NCBI RefSeq assembly: GCF_030167925.1
Contig: NZ_JASKUT010000001.1
Coordinates: 4,176,501 to 4,240,500 of the forward strand
Direction of reading: 5' to 3'
DNA from: Paenibacillus silviterrae
GTDB taxonomy: Bacteria > Bacillota > Bacilli > Paenibacillales > NBRC-103111
Length of the DNA stretch: 64,000 nt
Of the stretch, positions 8,486 to 18,274 are shown in pieces; position 1 is the stretch's first letter; each line of letters begins with the position of its first letter. The notes under the pieces are model-generated. The model was not told the origin of the DNA and ran no database searches. It saw only the letters and a program-made list of their open reading frames with translations. Made by a program: the position numbers and the translations under genes.

Positions 8486-9688
8486 ATGTCCAAACCGAAG
8501 GTGTTTGAGAAGCCGTCAGGCGTGAAGGATTACTTACCGGAAGCGATCTCGCAGCTGCGCAGGATTGAGCGTAATGTGCTTCAATGCATGGAGCGCTGGG
8601 GCTATCGCGAAATTTTAACGCCGACGCTGGAATATTACGACACTGTGGGGGTAGCTAGCTCCACGGAAGATAAGAAGCTGTTCAAGCTGTTGGACCGCAA
8701 GGGCACCACACTGGTGCTTCGTTCGGATGTAACTGCTCCGATTGCGCGGGTGGTTTCCTCCCTTCTGAAGGAGGAGACGCTTCCACTGAGACTTTCCTAC
8801 CACGCGAATGTGTTTCGCGCCATTGAGGCGGAGGCAGGACGCGATGCGGAGTTTTTCCAGACAGGTGTGGAGCTGGTAGGGGATGCCTCCTCGGAATCCG
8901 ACGCGGAAGTAATCGCTCTAGCGGTTGCCGGCTTGCAAGCGGCTGGAGTGAAGGAATTCAAGATGGCTGTCGGTCATGTGGGTTTCCTGAACGGGCTGTT
9001 CCGTGAAACGTTGGCGGATCGTCCGGAAGCGCAGGTTGCGCTGAAGGAATGTCTTCTGGGACGGGACTATGTGGGCTATCGGGAAACGATTCGTCACCTG
9101 GGCTTATCCCAAGCGGTGGAATCGGAGCTCGAGGGGATATTACGGCTCCGCGGCGGTCAAGAGATCTGCAGCCAGGCGCGAGAGGTAACGCAGGATCCGA
9201 CGGCGCAGCAGGCGATTAGCCATCTGTGCGAGGTGTGGGATGTCCTTAAGGCGTACGGAGTAAGCGAGCATGTGGTGATTGATTTAACGATGATTGGGGA
9301 TTTCTCCTATTATACAGGTATGACGTTCGAAGGCTATGCGGCAGATTTGGGCTTCCCGGTATGCAGCGGCGGCAGGTACGACAACCTCCTATCCCAATTC
9401 GGGCGTCCGGCGCCGGCAACGGGCTTTGCATTGAAGACGAATCGCATCCTGGAGGCGGTCAGCAAGTACGGAACGCCGGAAGCGCCATACCGCATCCTTA
9501 TTGCTTATACGGCAGCACAACGTCAGGAAGCACTGCAAACGGCAGCAGACATGCGTCATCGTGAAGGCGTGATGGTGGAAACGAGGCTGTTAGATGAGGC
9601 AGGGAGCTTCCGGGCGGAGCTGCAGCCGGATGAAACGTATCGTGTGAACGGCGTCATTTATCAAGATGTAATAGAGTTCGGCTTGTAA
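8486..9688 (+). CDS. hisZ: ATP phosphoribosyltransferase regulatory subunit
   Basis: A 400-residue paralogue of histidyl-tRNA synthetase (class II core; FEKPSGVKDYLPEA at 6-19 and the GGRYDNLL motif near 295) without the tRNA-binding domain. In organisms with a short HisG, HisZ forms a hetero-octamer with it and confers histidine feedback. It heads the his operon, 15 bp before hisG. Confidence 0.95.
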   Translation: MSKPKVFEKPSGVKDYLPEAISQLRRIERNVLQCMERWGYREILTPTLEYYDTVGVASSTEDKKLFKLLDRKGTTLVLRSDVTAPIARVVSSLLKEETLPLRLSYHANVFRAIEAEAGRDAEFFQTGVELVGDASSESDAEVIALAVAGLQAAGVKEFKMAVGHVGFLNGLFRETLADRPEAQVALKECLLGRDYVGYRETIRHLGLSQAVESELEGILRLRGGQEICSQAREVTQDPTAQQAISHLCEVWDVLKAYGVSEHVVIDLTMIGDFSYYTGMTFEGYAADLGFPVCSGGRYDNLLSQFGRPAPATGFALKTNRILEAVSKYGTPEAPYRILIAYTAAQRQEALQTAADMRHREGVMVETRLLDEAGSFRAELQPDETYRVNGVIYQDVIEFGL

Positions 9689-9703
9689 AGGAGGGCGAAT
9701 CGG

Positions 9704-10354
9704 ATGCAAGACCTATTGAAGGTAGCCATGCCCAAGGGGCGTATCTATAAGCAGGCATCGAAGCTGCTGAGAGAAGCGGGTTACACGATTCCGGAGGATA
9801 TGGATGATTCGCGGAAGCTGATCATAGCGGTGCCGGAGGCGAACATGGAGTTCATCATGGCGAAGCCGGTGGACGTACCGACTTACGTCGAGTATGGGGT
9901 GGCGGACATCGGAATCGTTGGCAAGGATGTCCTCATGGAGGAGAACCGCAACGTGTACGAGCTGCTGGATCTCGGGATCGCGCGCTGCCGCATGTCGGTA
10001 ATCGGCCTTCCGGACTGGAAGCCGGTATTGAACCCTAGGGTAGCGACGAAGTATCCGAACGTAGCCTCCCAATATTTCCGGGAGCAGGGGCAGCAGGTGG
10101 AGGTCATCAAGCTAAACGGCTCGATCGAGCTCGCGCCGCTGATCGGCTTGGCGGACCGAATCGTGGATATGGTGGAAACCGGGACGACGATGCGGGAGAA
10201 CGGGCTGGCGGAGCACGAAGTGATCTTCCCGATCACAAGCCGTCTGATCGCGAACCGGGTAAGCTACCGGATGAAGAACGAGGCGATTCAAGCGCTGTGC
10301 GACAAGCTGCAGCCGGTCATTGCAGCGAAGCTGGAACCAGTTGCGAAGGCCTAG
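9704..10354 (+). CDS. hisG: ATP phosphoribosyltransferase catalytic subunit, short form
   Basis: A 216-residue enzyme for the first step of histidine synthesis (ATP + PRPP to phosphoribosyl-ATP). It begins [13 protein letters not shown] and contains the PRPP-binding segment [18 protein letters not shown] near 150-168. It lacks the C-terminal ACT-like regulatory domain of long HisG and so depends on HisZ next door. An AAGGAGG site precedes the ATG. Confidence 0.96.
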   Translation: MQDLLKVAMPKGRIYKQASKLLREAGYTIPEDMDDSRKLIIAVPEANMEFIMAKPVDVPTYVEYGVADIGIVGKDVLMEENRNVYELLDLGIARCRMSVIGLPDWKPVLNPRVATKYPNVASQYFREQGQQVEVIKLNGSIELAPLIGLADRIVDMVETGTTMRENGLAEHEVIFPITSRLIANRVSYRMKNEAIQALCDKLQPVIAAKLEPVAKA

Positions 10355-10384
10355 CCTGGCCGATATGGGAGGGACGAAAGAACG

Positions 10385-11674
10385 ATGAGAATCATGGATG
10401 CAAACGACTTCTCGCTGAAGCGGGAAGTGGAATACGGCTCCCCGGAGCAAAACGAGCGCGTCAAGCAAATTATCGAAGACGTTCGGGTGAACGGCGACGC
10501 GGCGCTGCGTCGGCTGGCGCTCGAATTGGATAAAATGAAGGTAGAGGATCTTCGGGTGAGTGAAGAGGAGATCCAAGCGGCCTATCAGCATGTAGACGCT
10601 TCGTTCCTTGAAGCGATTCGCGAGGCGGCTGTGAACATTCGCCGCTTTCACGAGAAGCAGAAGCGTTCGTCTTGGATGGATCTGCAGCCGGATGGAAGTA
10701 TTCTCGGCCAGGTCATCCGTCCGCTGCGCCGGGTAGGGCTGTACGTGCCGGGTGGCAAGGCAGCCTACCCTTCGTCGGTGCTGATGAACGCGATCCCGGC
10801 GCAGGTGGCCGGCGTGCCGGAGATTGTGATGGTCACGCCGCCTTCGACGGCGGGCGTGGAGGGCATTAACCCGCACATCCTCGTAGCGGCAGCCGAAGCC
10901 GGCGTGCGGGAGATTTACCGCGTCGGCGGGGCGCAGGCCGTAGCGGCGCTCGCTTACGGCACCGAGTCGATCGCGGCGGCCGACAAGATCGTAGGGCCGG
11001 GGAACATCTATGTCGCCTTAGCCAAACGTTACGTGTTTGGCGCCGTCGACATCGACAGCATAGCCGGCCCGAGCGAGATTGTCGTGCTGGCGGATGAGAG
11101 CGCGGACGCCGCCTACGTGGCGGCGGACCTGCTCTCGCAGGCGGAGCACGACGAGATGGCTTCGGCGATTCTGGTGACTCCATCGCCGGAGCTGGCCGAG
11201 GCGGTCCGCACCGAGGTGGACCGCCAGCTCGCCGCGCTGCCGCGGCGGGACATCGCGGCGCAGTCGATCCGCGATTACGGTGCGATCCTGCGCGTAGCGA
11301 GCCTCGACGAGGGCGTGAGCGTCGTCAATCAGCTGGCGCCGGAGCATCTCGAGGTTATCGTGCGGGAGCCGTTCCAGTACCTCGGCAAAATCGAAAACGC
11401 CGGCGCCGTGTTCCTCGGTCCTTACAGCTCGGAGCCGGTAGGGGATTATTTTGCCGGTCCGAACCATGTGCTGCCGACGAACGGAACCGCAAGGTTCTCG
11501 TCGCCGCTGAACGTGGACGATTTTATGAAAAAATCAAGCGTCATTTACTATAGCAAGGAAGCGCTGCTGCGCGACGGCGAGAAAATTATCGCTCTTGCCC
11601 GTCATGAGGGGCTCGAGGCTCACGCGCGCGCGATCCAAATTCGACTGGAGAAGGAAGGGAACACTCGTGGCTGA
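10385..11674 (+). CDS. hisD: Histidinol dehydrogenase
   Basis: A 429-residue zinc enzyme that oxidises L-histidinol to L-histidine in two NAD-dependent steps. Visible motifs are [18 protein letters not shown] near 120, [15 protein letters not shown], the [15 protein letters not shown] segment, SQAEHDE, and [15 protein letters not shown] with the catalytic and zinc-binding histidines. The middle of the gene (about 10,780-11,420) is clearly richer in G+C than its neighbours. The end overlaps hisB by 8 bp. Confidence 0.96.
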   Translation: MRIMDANDFSLKREVEYGSPEQNERVKQIIEDVRVNGDAALRRLALELDKMKVEDLRVSEEEIQAAYQHVDASFLEAIREAAVNIRRFHEKQKRSSWMDLQPDGSILGQVIRPLRRVGLYVPGGKAAYPSSVLMNAIPAQVAGVPEIVMVTPPSTAGVEGINPHILVAAAEAGVREIYRVGGAQAVAALAYGTESIAAADKIVGPGNIYVALAKRYVFGAVDIDSIAGPSEIVVLADESADAAYVAADLLSQAEHDEMASAILVTPSPELAEAVRTEVDRQLAALPRRDIAAQSIRDYGAILRVASLDEGVSVVNQLAPEHLEVIVREPFQYLGKIENAGAVFLGPYSSEPVGDYFAGPNHVLPTNGTARFSSPLNVDDFMKKSSVIYYSKEALLRDGEKIIALARHEGLEAHARAIQIRLEKEGNTRG

Positions 11675-12278
11675 ACAAGAGCAAAAGCAGCAAGCACGCT
11701 CGGCAGAGGTAGTAAGAAGAACGAACGAAACGGATATTAAGCTTTCTTTTGCCATCGATGGAACAGGGATTTCGGAGCTTGATACGGATGTACCTTTCTT
11801 CAATCATATGCTGGATCTGTTCACGAAGCACGGTCAGTTCGATCTGAACGTGAAGGCGATCGGCGATGTGGAGATTGACGATCATCATACGGTAGAGGAT
11901 ATCGGGATTTGCCTCGGGCAGACGGTCAGAGAAGCGCTCGGCGACAAAAAGGGCATCAAGCGGTACGCGAATGTGTTCATTCCGATGGATGAGGCGCTCG
12001 CACAGGTGATCATCGATATCAGTAATCGTCCTCACCTGGAATATCGTGCCCAGTACCCGTCCCAGACGGTCGGCAGCTTCACGACAGAGCTTGTGCATGA
12101 GTTTCTGCATAAGTTCGCGCTCGAGGCGCGGATTACGCTGCACGTTATCGTACACTACGGGCACAACACGCACCACATGGTGGAAGCGGTATTCAAGGCA
12201 CTCGGACGCGCGCTCGACGAGGCAACTACAATCGATCCCCGTGTGAAAGGCGTGCCTTCGACGAAGGGAGTGCTGTAA
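11667..12278 (+). CDS. hisB: Imidazoleglycerol-phosphate dehydratase
   Basis: A 203-residue dehydratase making imidazole-acetol phosphate. The metal-binding motifs [14 protein letters not shown] and [18 protein letters not shown] are both present. The start is GTG 11,667, preceded by AAGGAAGGGA and overlapping the hisD stop. This gives a family-length protein that begins with a hydrophilic Gln/Glu-rich stretch. A longer reading further upstream would run through the hisD gene and has no ribosome site. Confidence 0.94.
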   Translation: MAEQEQKQQARSAEVVRRTNETDIKLSFAIDGTGISELDTDVPFFNHMLDLFTKHGQFDLNVKAIGDVEIDDHHTVEDIGICLGQTVREALGDKKGIKRYANVFIPMDEALAQVIIDISNRPHLEYRAQYPSQTVGSFTTELVHEFLHKFALEARITLHVIVHYGHNTHHMVEAVFKALGRALDEATTIDPRVKGVPSTKGVL

Positions 12279-12280
12279 GC

Positions 12281-12904
12281 ATGATCGCAATCATTGATTA
12301 CGGTATGGGCAATCTTCACTCCGTGGCGAAGGCCGTGGAGCGTCTCGGCTACGAAGCCGTTGTGACCTCGGAGGAGCGGGTGCTGCTTGAGGCGGACGGT
12401 GCGATTCTGCCGGGCGTCGGTGCCTTCGGCGACGCTATGGAGCATCTGCGTGCGTCTCATTTGGACGAAGCCGTGAAGCACTATGCCGAGACGGGCAAGC
12501 CGCTGCTGGGCATCTGCCTTGGGATGCAGCTTTTGTTCGGCAGCAGTGAGGAGCACGGACACAATCAAGGCTTGAACCTGTTGCCTGGCAGCGTGGTTCG
12601 TTTCCAAGGCGGATACAAAATCCCGCATATGGGCTGGAATCGGTTGGAGTTTAAGCAGGCAAGCCCGCTTTTTCGTGATCTGGAGGAGGGCCATGTGTAT
12701 TTCGTACACTCCTTCCATGTACTGCCTGAACGTAAAGAGGACCTATTGGCCACAACGGATTACTTCCAACAGGTTACGGCGATTGTGGGAAGAGACAACG
12801 TATTCGGCATGCAGTTTCATCCGGAGAAAAGCGGAGACGTCGGCATGAAGCTGCTGGGGAATTTTCTAGCTATGTGTGTCAATGCAGCTTCTGTTAAGGG
12901 ATAA
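12281..12904 (+). CDS. hisH: Imidazole glycerol phosphate synthase, glutamine amidotransferase subunit
   Basis: A 207-residue class I glutaminase that feeds ammonia to HisF. The nucleophile elbow GICLGMQLLF contains the catalytic cysteine (about residue 77), and the His/Glu pair is in GMQFHPEKSG near 180. It starts 3 bp after hisB. In B. subtilis the next gene is hisA, but here hisF follows after 42 bp. Confidence 0.95.
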   Translation: MIAIIDYGMGNLHSVAKAVERLGYEAVVTSEERVLLEADGAILPGVGAFGDAMEHLRASHLDEAVKHYAETGKPLLGICLGMQLLFGSSEEHGHNQGLNLLPGSVVRFQGGYKIPHMGWNRLEFKQASPLFRDLEEGHVYFVHSFHVLPERKEDLLATTDYFQQVTAIVGRDNVFGMQFHPEKSGDVGMKLLGNFLAMCVNAASVKG

Positions 12905-12946
12905 CTTCAAATAATGATTCGATAGGGAGAGGGGGCAATACAAGAG

Positions 12947-13705
12947 ATGTTGGCTAAACGAATCATTCCTTGCCTTGATGTGAAGGACGGCCGTGTCGTA
13001 AAGGGTGTGAATTTCGTAAACCTTCGGGATGCAGGAGACCCTGTCGAGCTGGCGGCGATTTACGATAACGAAGGCGCCGACGAGCTGGTATTCCTTGACA
13101 TTTCGGCTTCCCATGAAGGCAGAGCGACCATGATCGAGGTTGTCAAGCAGACGGCGGGGGAAATCACGATTCCTTTTACCGTAGGCGGCGGCATTGCCAG
13201 CGTGGACGATATGAAGCGGCTGCTGCGCGCGGGTGCGGATAAGATCGGGATCAATACGGCGGCGGTGAGAAATCCTCAGCTCGTCTCGGACGGTGCCCGC
13301 CGATTCGGCTCCCAATGCATCGTTGTTGCAGTGGATGCCCGGTTTAATAGCGAATGGGGCGAGTGGGAAGTATTCACCCACGGCGGCCGTAACGGCACGG
13401 GAATTAGGGCGCTGGAGTGGGTCAAGCGGATTGAGGAGCTCGGCGCGGGGGAAATCCTGCTGACCAGCATGGACGCGGACGGCACAAAGGACGGCTTTGA
13501 CCTGAAGCTGACCCGGGCGGTATCGGAGACGGTCAGCATTCCGGTGATTGCTTCCGGCGGAGCGGGAAAGAAAGAACACTTCTACGATGTGTTTAGCGAA
13601 GGTAAAGCGGATGCAGGATTGGCCGCAACGATTTTTCACTATAAGGAAATGACGATAGGTGAGGTCAAGCAGGACCTCCGAAGCAGAGGAGTGGAAGTAC
13701 GGTGA
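12947..13705 (+). CDS. hisF: Imidazole glycerol phosphate synthase, cyclase subunit
   Basis: A 252-residue TIM barrel. The N-terminal [15 protein letters not shown] motif and the phosphate loops GGGIAS and ASGGAG identify HisF rather than its paralogue HisA. The catalytic Asp11 is in CLDVKDG and the second in LTSMDADGT. It makes IGP and AICAR from PRFAR using ammonia from HisH. It is one barrel only and not a HisA-HisF fusion. The stop overlaps the GTG start of hisIE. Confidence 0.95.
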   Translation: MLAKRIIPCLDVKDGRVVKGVNFVNLRDAGDPVELAAIYDNEGADELVFLDISASHEGRATMIEVVKQTAGEITIPFTVGGGIASVDDMKRLLRAGADKIGINTAAVRNPQLVSDGARRFGSQCIVVAVDARFNSEWGEWEVFTHGGRNGTGIRALEWVKRIEELGAGEILLTSMDADGTKDGFDLKLTRAVSETVSIPVIASGGAGKKEHFYDVFSEGKADAGLAATIFHYKEMTIGEVKQDLRSRGVEVR

Positions 13706-14382
13706 GTGAGCAAGCTGGGGGAATCACCAACGGGGAAGAGCTGAATGCAGCGATCAAATGGGACGCTAACGGCCTGGTGCCTGCGATTGTGCAGGATGCC
13801 GTAAGCAAGGAAGTCCTCATGATGGCTTATATGAATCAAGAGTCGCTGAAGCTGACGATCGAGTCGGGAGAAACGTGGTTCTGGAGCCGTTCGCGCGGCG
13901 AGCTTTGGCATAAGGGCGCGACCAGCGGACACACGCAGAAGGTCAAGGCGCTCCGTTACGACTGCGACGGTGACACGCTGTTGGTGCTGGTCGACCAGGC
14001 GGGCGCTGCCTGTCATACCGGCCGGTACAGCTGCTTCTACAATGAAGTGAAGCTTGGCGCGGTTCAGGGCGTCGAAGCTGCAGGCAACGATCGCTTCGCC
14101 ATTCTGAATGCGCTGGAATCGGTTATCGCTCAGCGGGATGCCGAGCGTCCGGAGGGCGCCTATACTACGTACCTGTTCGAAAAAGGGGTCGACAAAATCC
14201 TCAAAAAGGTCGGCGAGGAGGCCGCCGAGGTCATCATCGCCGCGAAGAACCGCGATGCCGACGAGCTTCGCTATGAAGCCAGCGACCTGATCTTCCATCT
14301 GATGGTGCTGCTGCGCGAGCAGAAGCTGCCGCTGGATGAGGTTATGCGTGAGCTGGACCGCCGCCACAATACCAAAAAGTAA
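13702..14382 (+). CDS. hisIE: Bifunctional phosphoribosyl-AMP cyclohydrolase / phosphoribosyl-ATP pyrophosphatase
   Basis: A 226-residue fusion for steps 2 and 3. The HisI half (about 1-125) has the zinc and cyclohydrolase motifs [24 protein letters not shown] and CHTGRYSCF. The HisE half (about 130-226) has the acidic helix [16 protein letters not shown] 13,702 overlaps the hisF stop in a GTGA arrangement, so translation is probably coupled. Confidence 0.95.
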   Translation: MSEQAGGITNGEELNAAIKWDANGLVPAIVQDAVSKEVLMMAYMNQESLKLTIESGETWFWSRSRGELWHKGATSGHTQKVKALRYDCDGDTLLVLVDQAGAACHTGRYSCFYNEVKLGAVQGVEAAGNDRFAILNALESVIAQRDAERPEGAYTTYLFEKGVDKILKKVGEEAAEVIIAAKNRDADELRYEASDLIFHLMVLLREQKLPLDEVMRELDRRHNTKK

Positions 14383-14393
14383 GGAGCTCCAAC

Positions 14394-15206
14394 ATGCTGA
14401 TCGATTATCATACCCACCACGTTAGGTGTGGTCATGCGTCGGGCGAGCTGGAGGAATACGTGCTGAAGGGCATTGAGATCGGACTCACTCAATTGGGGCT
14501 GTCCGATCACATGCCCTTGCTCCATGTAGACCCGGCAACATATCTCCCGGGTATGGCGATGCCGATGGAGGAATTGCCGAACTATGTTGAAGAGGCATTC
14601 CGTCTCCAGGAGAAATACAAGCGGCAGATCGACATCCGAGTCGGTTTGGAAGGGGATTACATTGAAGGCTATGAGCGGGACATCGAGCGCATTGTGAAGG
14701 CGTATCCGTGGGATTACGTGATCGGCTCGGTGCATTTTCTCGGGGAATGGGATATCACGGATTACCGGCAGACGGACGGATGGAAGGAGCGCGACGCCTA
14801 CGAGGTGTACGTTCAATATTATGACGCGGTGAAAAAGGCGGCCCGGACGGGCTTCTACGACTACCTCGGTCATATTGACGTCATCAAACGCTTCGGCTTC
14901 AAGCCGGAGCAGCCTACTGAGCATCTGGAGCGGGAAGCGCTGGAGGCCGTGAAGACGGCCGGGTTGGCCATTGAACTGAACGCATCGGGACTCCGCATGC
15001 CCGTAAACGAAATGTTTCCAAGCCGCCGCATGCTTGAATATGCCCTGCAATTGGGAATACCTATAACGATTGGATCGGACTGCCACCAGCCGGAACGGCT
15101 CGCGCAATATCTCGATCAAGCGGTGGCCCTGCTGAAGGACGTCGGTTTTACCGATTTAGCCACATTTAAGGGTCGGAAACGCACGATGGTGCCTATTGGA
15201 TTTTGA
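14394..15206 (+). CDS. hisJ: Histidinol-phosphatase, PHP family (HisJ/HisK type)
   Basis: A 270-residue metal-dependent phosphatase that produces histidinol. The PHP signature DYHTHHVRCGHA starts at residue 3. Further metal ligands are in GLSDHMPLL, GSVHFLG, YLGHIDVIKRFG and ITIGSDCHQPER. It is the last enzyme of the cluster, 11 bp after hisIE, and is not linked to the his operon in B. subtilis. Confidence 0.93.
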   Translation: MLIDYHTHHVRCGHASGELEEYVLKGIEIGLTQLGLSDHMPLLHVDPATYLPGMAMPMEELPNYVEEAFRLQEKYKRQIDIRVGLEGDYIEGYERDIERIVKAYPWDYVIGSVHFLGEWDITDYRQTDGWKERDAYEVYVQYYDAVKKAARTGFYDYLGHIDVIKRFGFKPEQPTEHLEREALEAVKTAGLAIELNASGLRMPVNEMFPSRRMLEYALQLGIPITIGSDCHQPERLAQYLDQAVALLKDVGFTDLATFKGRKRTMVPIGF

Positions 15207-15327
15207 CGAATTCATGTATAATGGGAATGTCGGACTTTTTAAATATTGTGTAAATCGTCACAGGGCTGATGATGTAGAAACATGTCAACATGGACTAAGG
15301 AATCTAAGATAATATGCGGAGGTTATC

Positions 15328-16278
15328 ATGCACAGCGACAAGGTGAAAATATTCTCGGGATCATCCAATCCCCAATTGGCAGAGCGGATCTGCCGGGAGC
15401 TGGGGGTTCCGCTGGGTAACATCAAACTGTCCCGATTCAAAAGCGGCGAGGTCTACTGCCTCTATGAGGAAAGCATTCGGAACTGTGACGTCTTCTTGGT
15501 GCAGACGTTCTCTCACCCGATCAACGAACACTTCATGGAGCTGCTCGTCATGATGGATGCGGCGAAGAGAGCATCGGCACGGACGATCAATCTTGTCGTT
15601 CCATATTACGGGTATTCCCGCCAAGAGCGCAAGGCGGCTCCACGGGAACCGATCTCGGCTAAGCTGGTAGCTGATCTGCTCACAACGGCAGGCGCACACC
15701 GCGTCATTACGATCGATCTGCATGCTCCGGCCATTCAGGGCTTCTTCAATATTCCGGTAGACCACTTGACCGCACTGGATCTTCTCAGCGGTTACATCAA
15801 GAAGAAGAATATCGAAGACTTGATCGTGGTTTCCCCGGATGCCGGCGGCGTAACGCGAGCTGAGAACCTGGCGAACGTGATCGAAGCGCCGATCGCAATG
15901 ATGTTCAAGAAGCGTTATGCGCACAATGAAGCTGTCGTTACTCACGTTATCGGGGATGTGGAGGGCAAAACGCCTGTTATCATCGAAGACTTGATTGATA
16001 CGGGTACGACAATCGTCAACGTCGTGGAAGGGCTGAAGGAACGCGGCGCCAAGGACGTTTACATTCTTGCCACCCACGCGGTATTCTCCGGGCCAGCCTT
16101 GGAGCGCTTGAACCATCCGAACATTAAGGAAGTTATTATTACCGACTCGATTGCGATTCCGGACGATCATCCTGAGAAGTTTAAGGTGCTCTCCGTAGCT
16201 CATCTGCTTTCGGATGCTATCCGCATCATCCAATCCGGCGGCTCGATCAGCTCTTTGTTCAAGTACGGCGGCGTATAG
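15328..16278 (+). CDS. Divergent ribose-phosphate pyrophosphokinase
   Basis: A 316-residue PRPP synthase homologue that would make PRPP, the substrate of HisG. Conserved parts are FSGSSNPQLAERI, the ATP/ribose region with TIDLHAPAIQGFF, and VSPDAGGVTRAENLA. It departs from the housekeeping enzyme at key points: KSGEVYCLYEES instead of SDGEIQINIEES, the PRPP loop EDLIDTGTT where DDMIDTAGT is usual, and a catalytic loop reading FKKRYAHNEAVV. It therefore looks like a second paralogue dedicated to, or regulated apart from, the main synthase, which in Bacillus sits beside gcaD. Activity is likely but not certain. Confidence 0.85.
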   Translation: MHSDKVKIFSGSSNPQLAERICRELGVPLGNIKLSRFKSGEVYCLYEESIRNCDVFLVQTFSHPINEHFMELLVMMDAAKRASARTINLVVPYYGYSRQERKAAPREPISAKLVADLLTTAGAHRVITIDLHAPAIQGFFNIPVDHLTALDLLSGYIKKKNIEDLIVVSPDAGGVTRAENLANVIEAPIAMMFKKRYAHNEAVVTHVIGDVEGKTPVIIEDLIDTGTTIVNVVEGLKERGAKDVYILATHAVFSGPALERLNHPNIKEVIITDSIAIPDDHPEKFKVLSVAHLLSDAIRIIQSGGSISSLFKYGGV

Positions 16279-16429
16279 ATTCCCTATTTCCAATTAAAAT
16301 ATTGCGACACTTCGTGCTCCGGCTCAGGAATCGATTACGATTTTGGGCCGGAGTATGTTACTATAGAGGTACATTAAGATTACCCCGGATTTCTGAGCGA
16401 GTTCCGGACGGACCACGGAGGTGCCTTGC

Positions 16430-18184
16430 ATGGAGAAGAAAAAACGCGTACAGCTTAAGCCCACTACGAATATTATCCCGATGAAACTGGACGCTACGTT
16501 CTTTTTCGAGAAAGCCGTTCAGTCCATGGACCGATATCGATATGATAAGGCACTGAAGTATTTTAAACGTGCCGCCGAATACGAACCCGAGAATCCTGTA
16601 AACCACTGCAATCTGGCAGGACTGCTGTCGGAGATGGGCAATTATGAGGAGTCCAACAAGATATTGCAAAATGTGCTCGATGTCATTGATCCCTCGATGA
16701 CCGAGTGTTATTTCTATATGGCCAATAATTTTGCCAATATGGAGAATTATGAATCGGCCGAGAAGGCGATTGTGCATTATCTGGAGAATGATCCGAACGG
16801 GCAGTTTCTCGAGGAATCGGAAGAGATGATGGAGCTGCTCAGCTACGAGCTCGACCGTCCGACGAAGCTGGCTACGATTAAGTCCCGGGAAGGTCTCTTC
16901 GAGCATGACCGCGCCCGCTCGCTGCTGGAGGAAGGCAAGTTCGCGGAAGCGGTTCGGATTATGGAGAAGCTGATTAAGAAGCACCCCGATTTCATGGCGG
17001 CCCGGAACAATTTGGCGCTTGCTTATTATTACATGGGGCATTTCGATAAATCCGTCGATATGATCAAACAGGTGCTGGAGCTGGAGCCGGGCAACTTGCA
17101 CGCGCTTTGCAACCTGGCCATCTTCTATCAGCATTTCGGTGACCGCGACAATCTGAATGAGCTGCTGATGCTGCTGCGCAAGATGTATCCTTTCCATCAG
17201 GACCATGTGTTTAAGCTGGCAACCACGATGGGCATTCTTAGCGAGCACGAGGCGGCATATCATTTGTTCAAGCGGTTGCTGAAAACAGGAGAAGCGGGCT
17301 TCGACCCTTGTCTGTTCCACTATACGGCGGTGGCTGCTTACCAAACCAAGCGATACGATGAGGCGGAACGCCAGTGGCGGCAGGCGGAGAAGTTTGACCC
17401 GGGCTCGGAAATTCCCCGGTTTTATTTAAATCTGCTGCGCAGGTATCGTCATGAAGCGGTAAAGCCTTCGGTAAGCTATCATTACCACCTTCCGTTCGAG
17501 GAGCAGTTCCGCGGCTTGGAGCGGTCCGAGAATGGGCTTCCGGAGCATCTGAAGAAGGATCCGCTGGTTCGCTCTTCGTTCTTCTGGGCGCTCCGTCATG
17601 GGGATATGGACACGAAGTTGCAGGTCATTCAAGCGTTCAGCCTGATCGGCGACGATGAGGTGAAGGATACGCTGCTCGAATTTATCCAGCAGCCGGAGGA
17701 AGACGACTATTTGAAGAAAATGGCTCTCTTCGTCCTCCGAAGCATCGGCTATAAGGACACGGTCAAAGCGGTGCTGGACGGACGTCAGGTTACCGTGGCT
17801 CCTTCGCCGTTTTCCCCAGGCTTACCGCGTTGGGACCGCAAGTGGCAGCAGGTCATGGACTGCGCCTTGTCGCACATGAGTCGCAGATACGAGCTGGTGC
17901 AGCAGTACGATTTGCAAACGCTATGGGTAGAATACGTAACTAGAGTGTTTCCGGCGGTGCCGAAGATCACGAAGGTGGAAGGCTGGGCGGCAGCGCTGGA
18001 ATATTTGACCGCCAAAATGCATCGCCGGCCGGTTCCCTTCCATGAGGTAGCCGCGCGTTACGGTGTGTCGGTCGCAACCGTAAGCAAGAATGTGAAGCTG
18101 ATTGACGAGGCCTGCGGCTTGAAAGAGAAGATGAATGCGATTTTCTCCAAGCTGCCTAGAACTGATTCAAAATCGGAGCGATAG
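16430..18184 (+). CDS. TPR-repeat protein with C-terminal helix-turn-helix (YvcD-like)
   Basis: A 584-residue cytoplasmic protein. Tetratricopeptide repeats cover about residues 25-300 (YDKALKYFKRAAEYEPENPVNHCNLA, FDKSVDMIKQVLELEPGNLHALCNLA). A HEAT-like middle follows (LIGDDEVKDTLLEFI). At about 535-565 a helix-turn-helix is visible (EVAARYGVSVATVSKNVKLI), so it may bind nucleic acid. The ATG at 16,430 is preferred over the GTG at 16,421 because GGAGG at 16,417 spaces well. Its place before trxB matches yvcD of B. subtilis. No function is known. Confidence 0.82.
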   Translation: MEKKKRVQLKPTTNIIPMKLDATFFFEKAVQSMDRYRYDKALKYFKRAAEYEPENPVNHCNLAGLLSEMGNYEESNKILQNVLDVIDPSMTECYFYMANNFANMENYESAEKAIVHYLENDPNGQFLEESEEMMELLSYELDRPTKLATIKSREGLFEHDRARSLLEEGKFAEAVRIMEKLIKKHPDFMAARNNLALAYYYMGHFDKSVDMIKQVLELEPGNLHALCNLAIFYQHFGDRDNLNELLMLLRKMYPFHQDHVFKLATTMGILSEHEAAYHLFKRLLKTGEAGFDPCLFHYTAVAAYQTKRYDEAERQWRQAEKFDPGSEIPRFYLNLLRRYRHEAVKPSVSYHYHLPFEEQFRGLERSENGLPEHLKKDPLVRSSFFWALRHGDMDTKLQVIQAFSLIGDDEVKDTLLEFIQQPEEDDYLKKMALFVLRSIGYKDTVKAVLDGRQVTVAPSPFSPGLPRWDRKWQQVMDCALSHMSRRYELVQQYDLQTLWVEYVTRVFPAVPKITKVEGWAAALEYLTAKMHRRPVPFHEVAARYGVSVATVSKNVKLIDEACGLKEKMNAIFSKLPRTDSKSER

Positions 18185-18274
18185 GATAAACTTCTACTAT
18201 GAGGTTTTCTTTTCGATAGAAGCTTTTCTTAATAAATTTTGGTTTGGCAGCATGTTGGAGGAGGAATTATCCGT

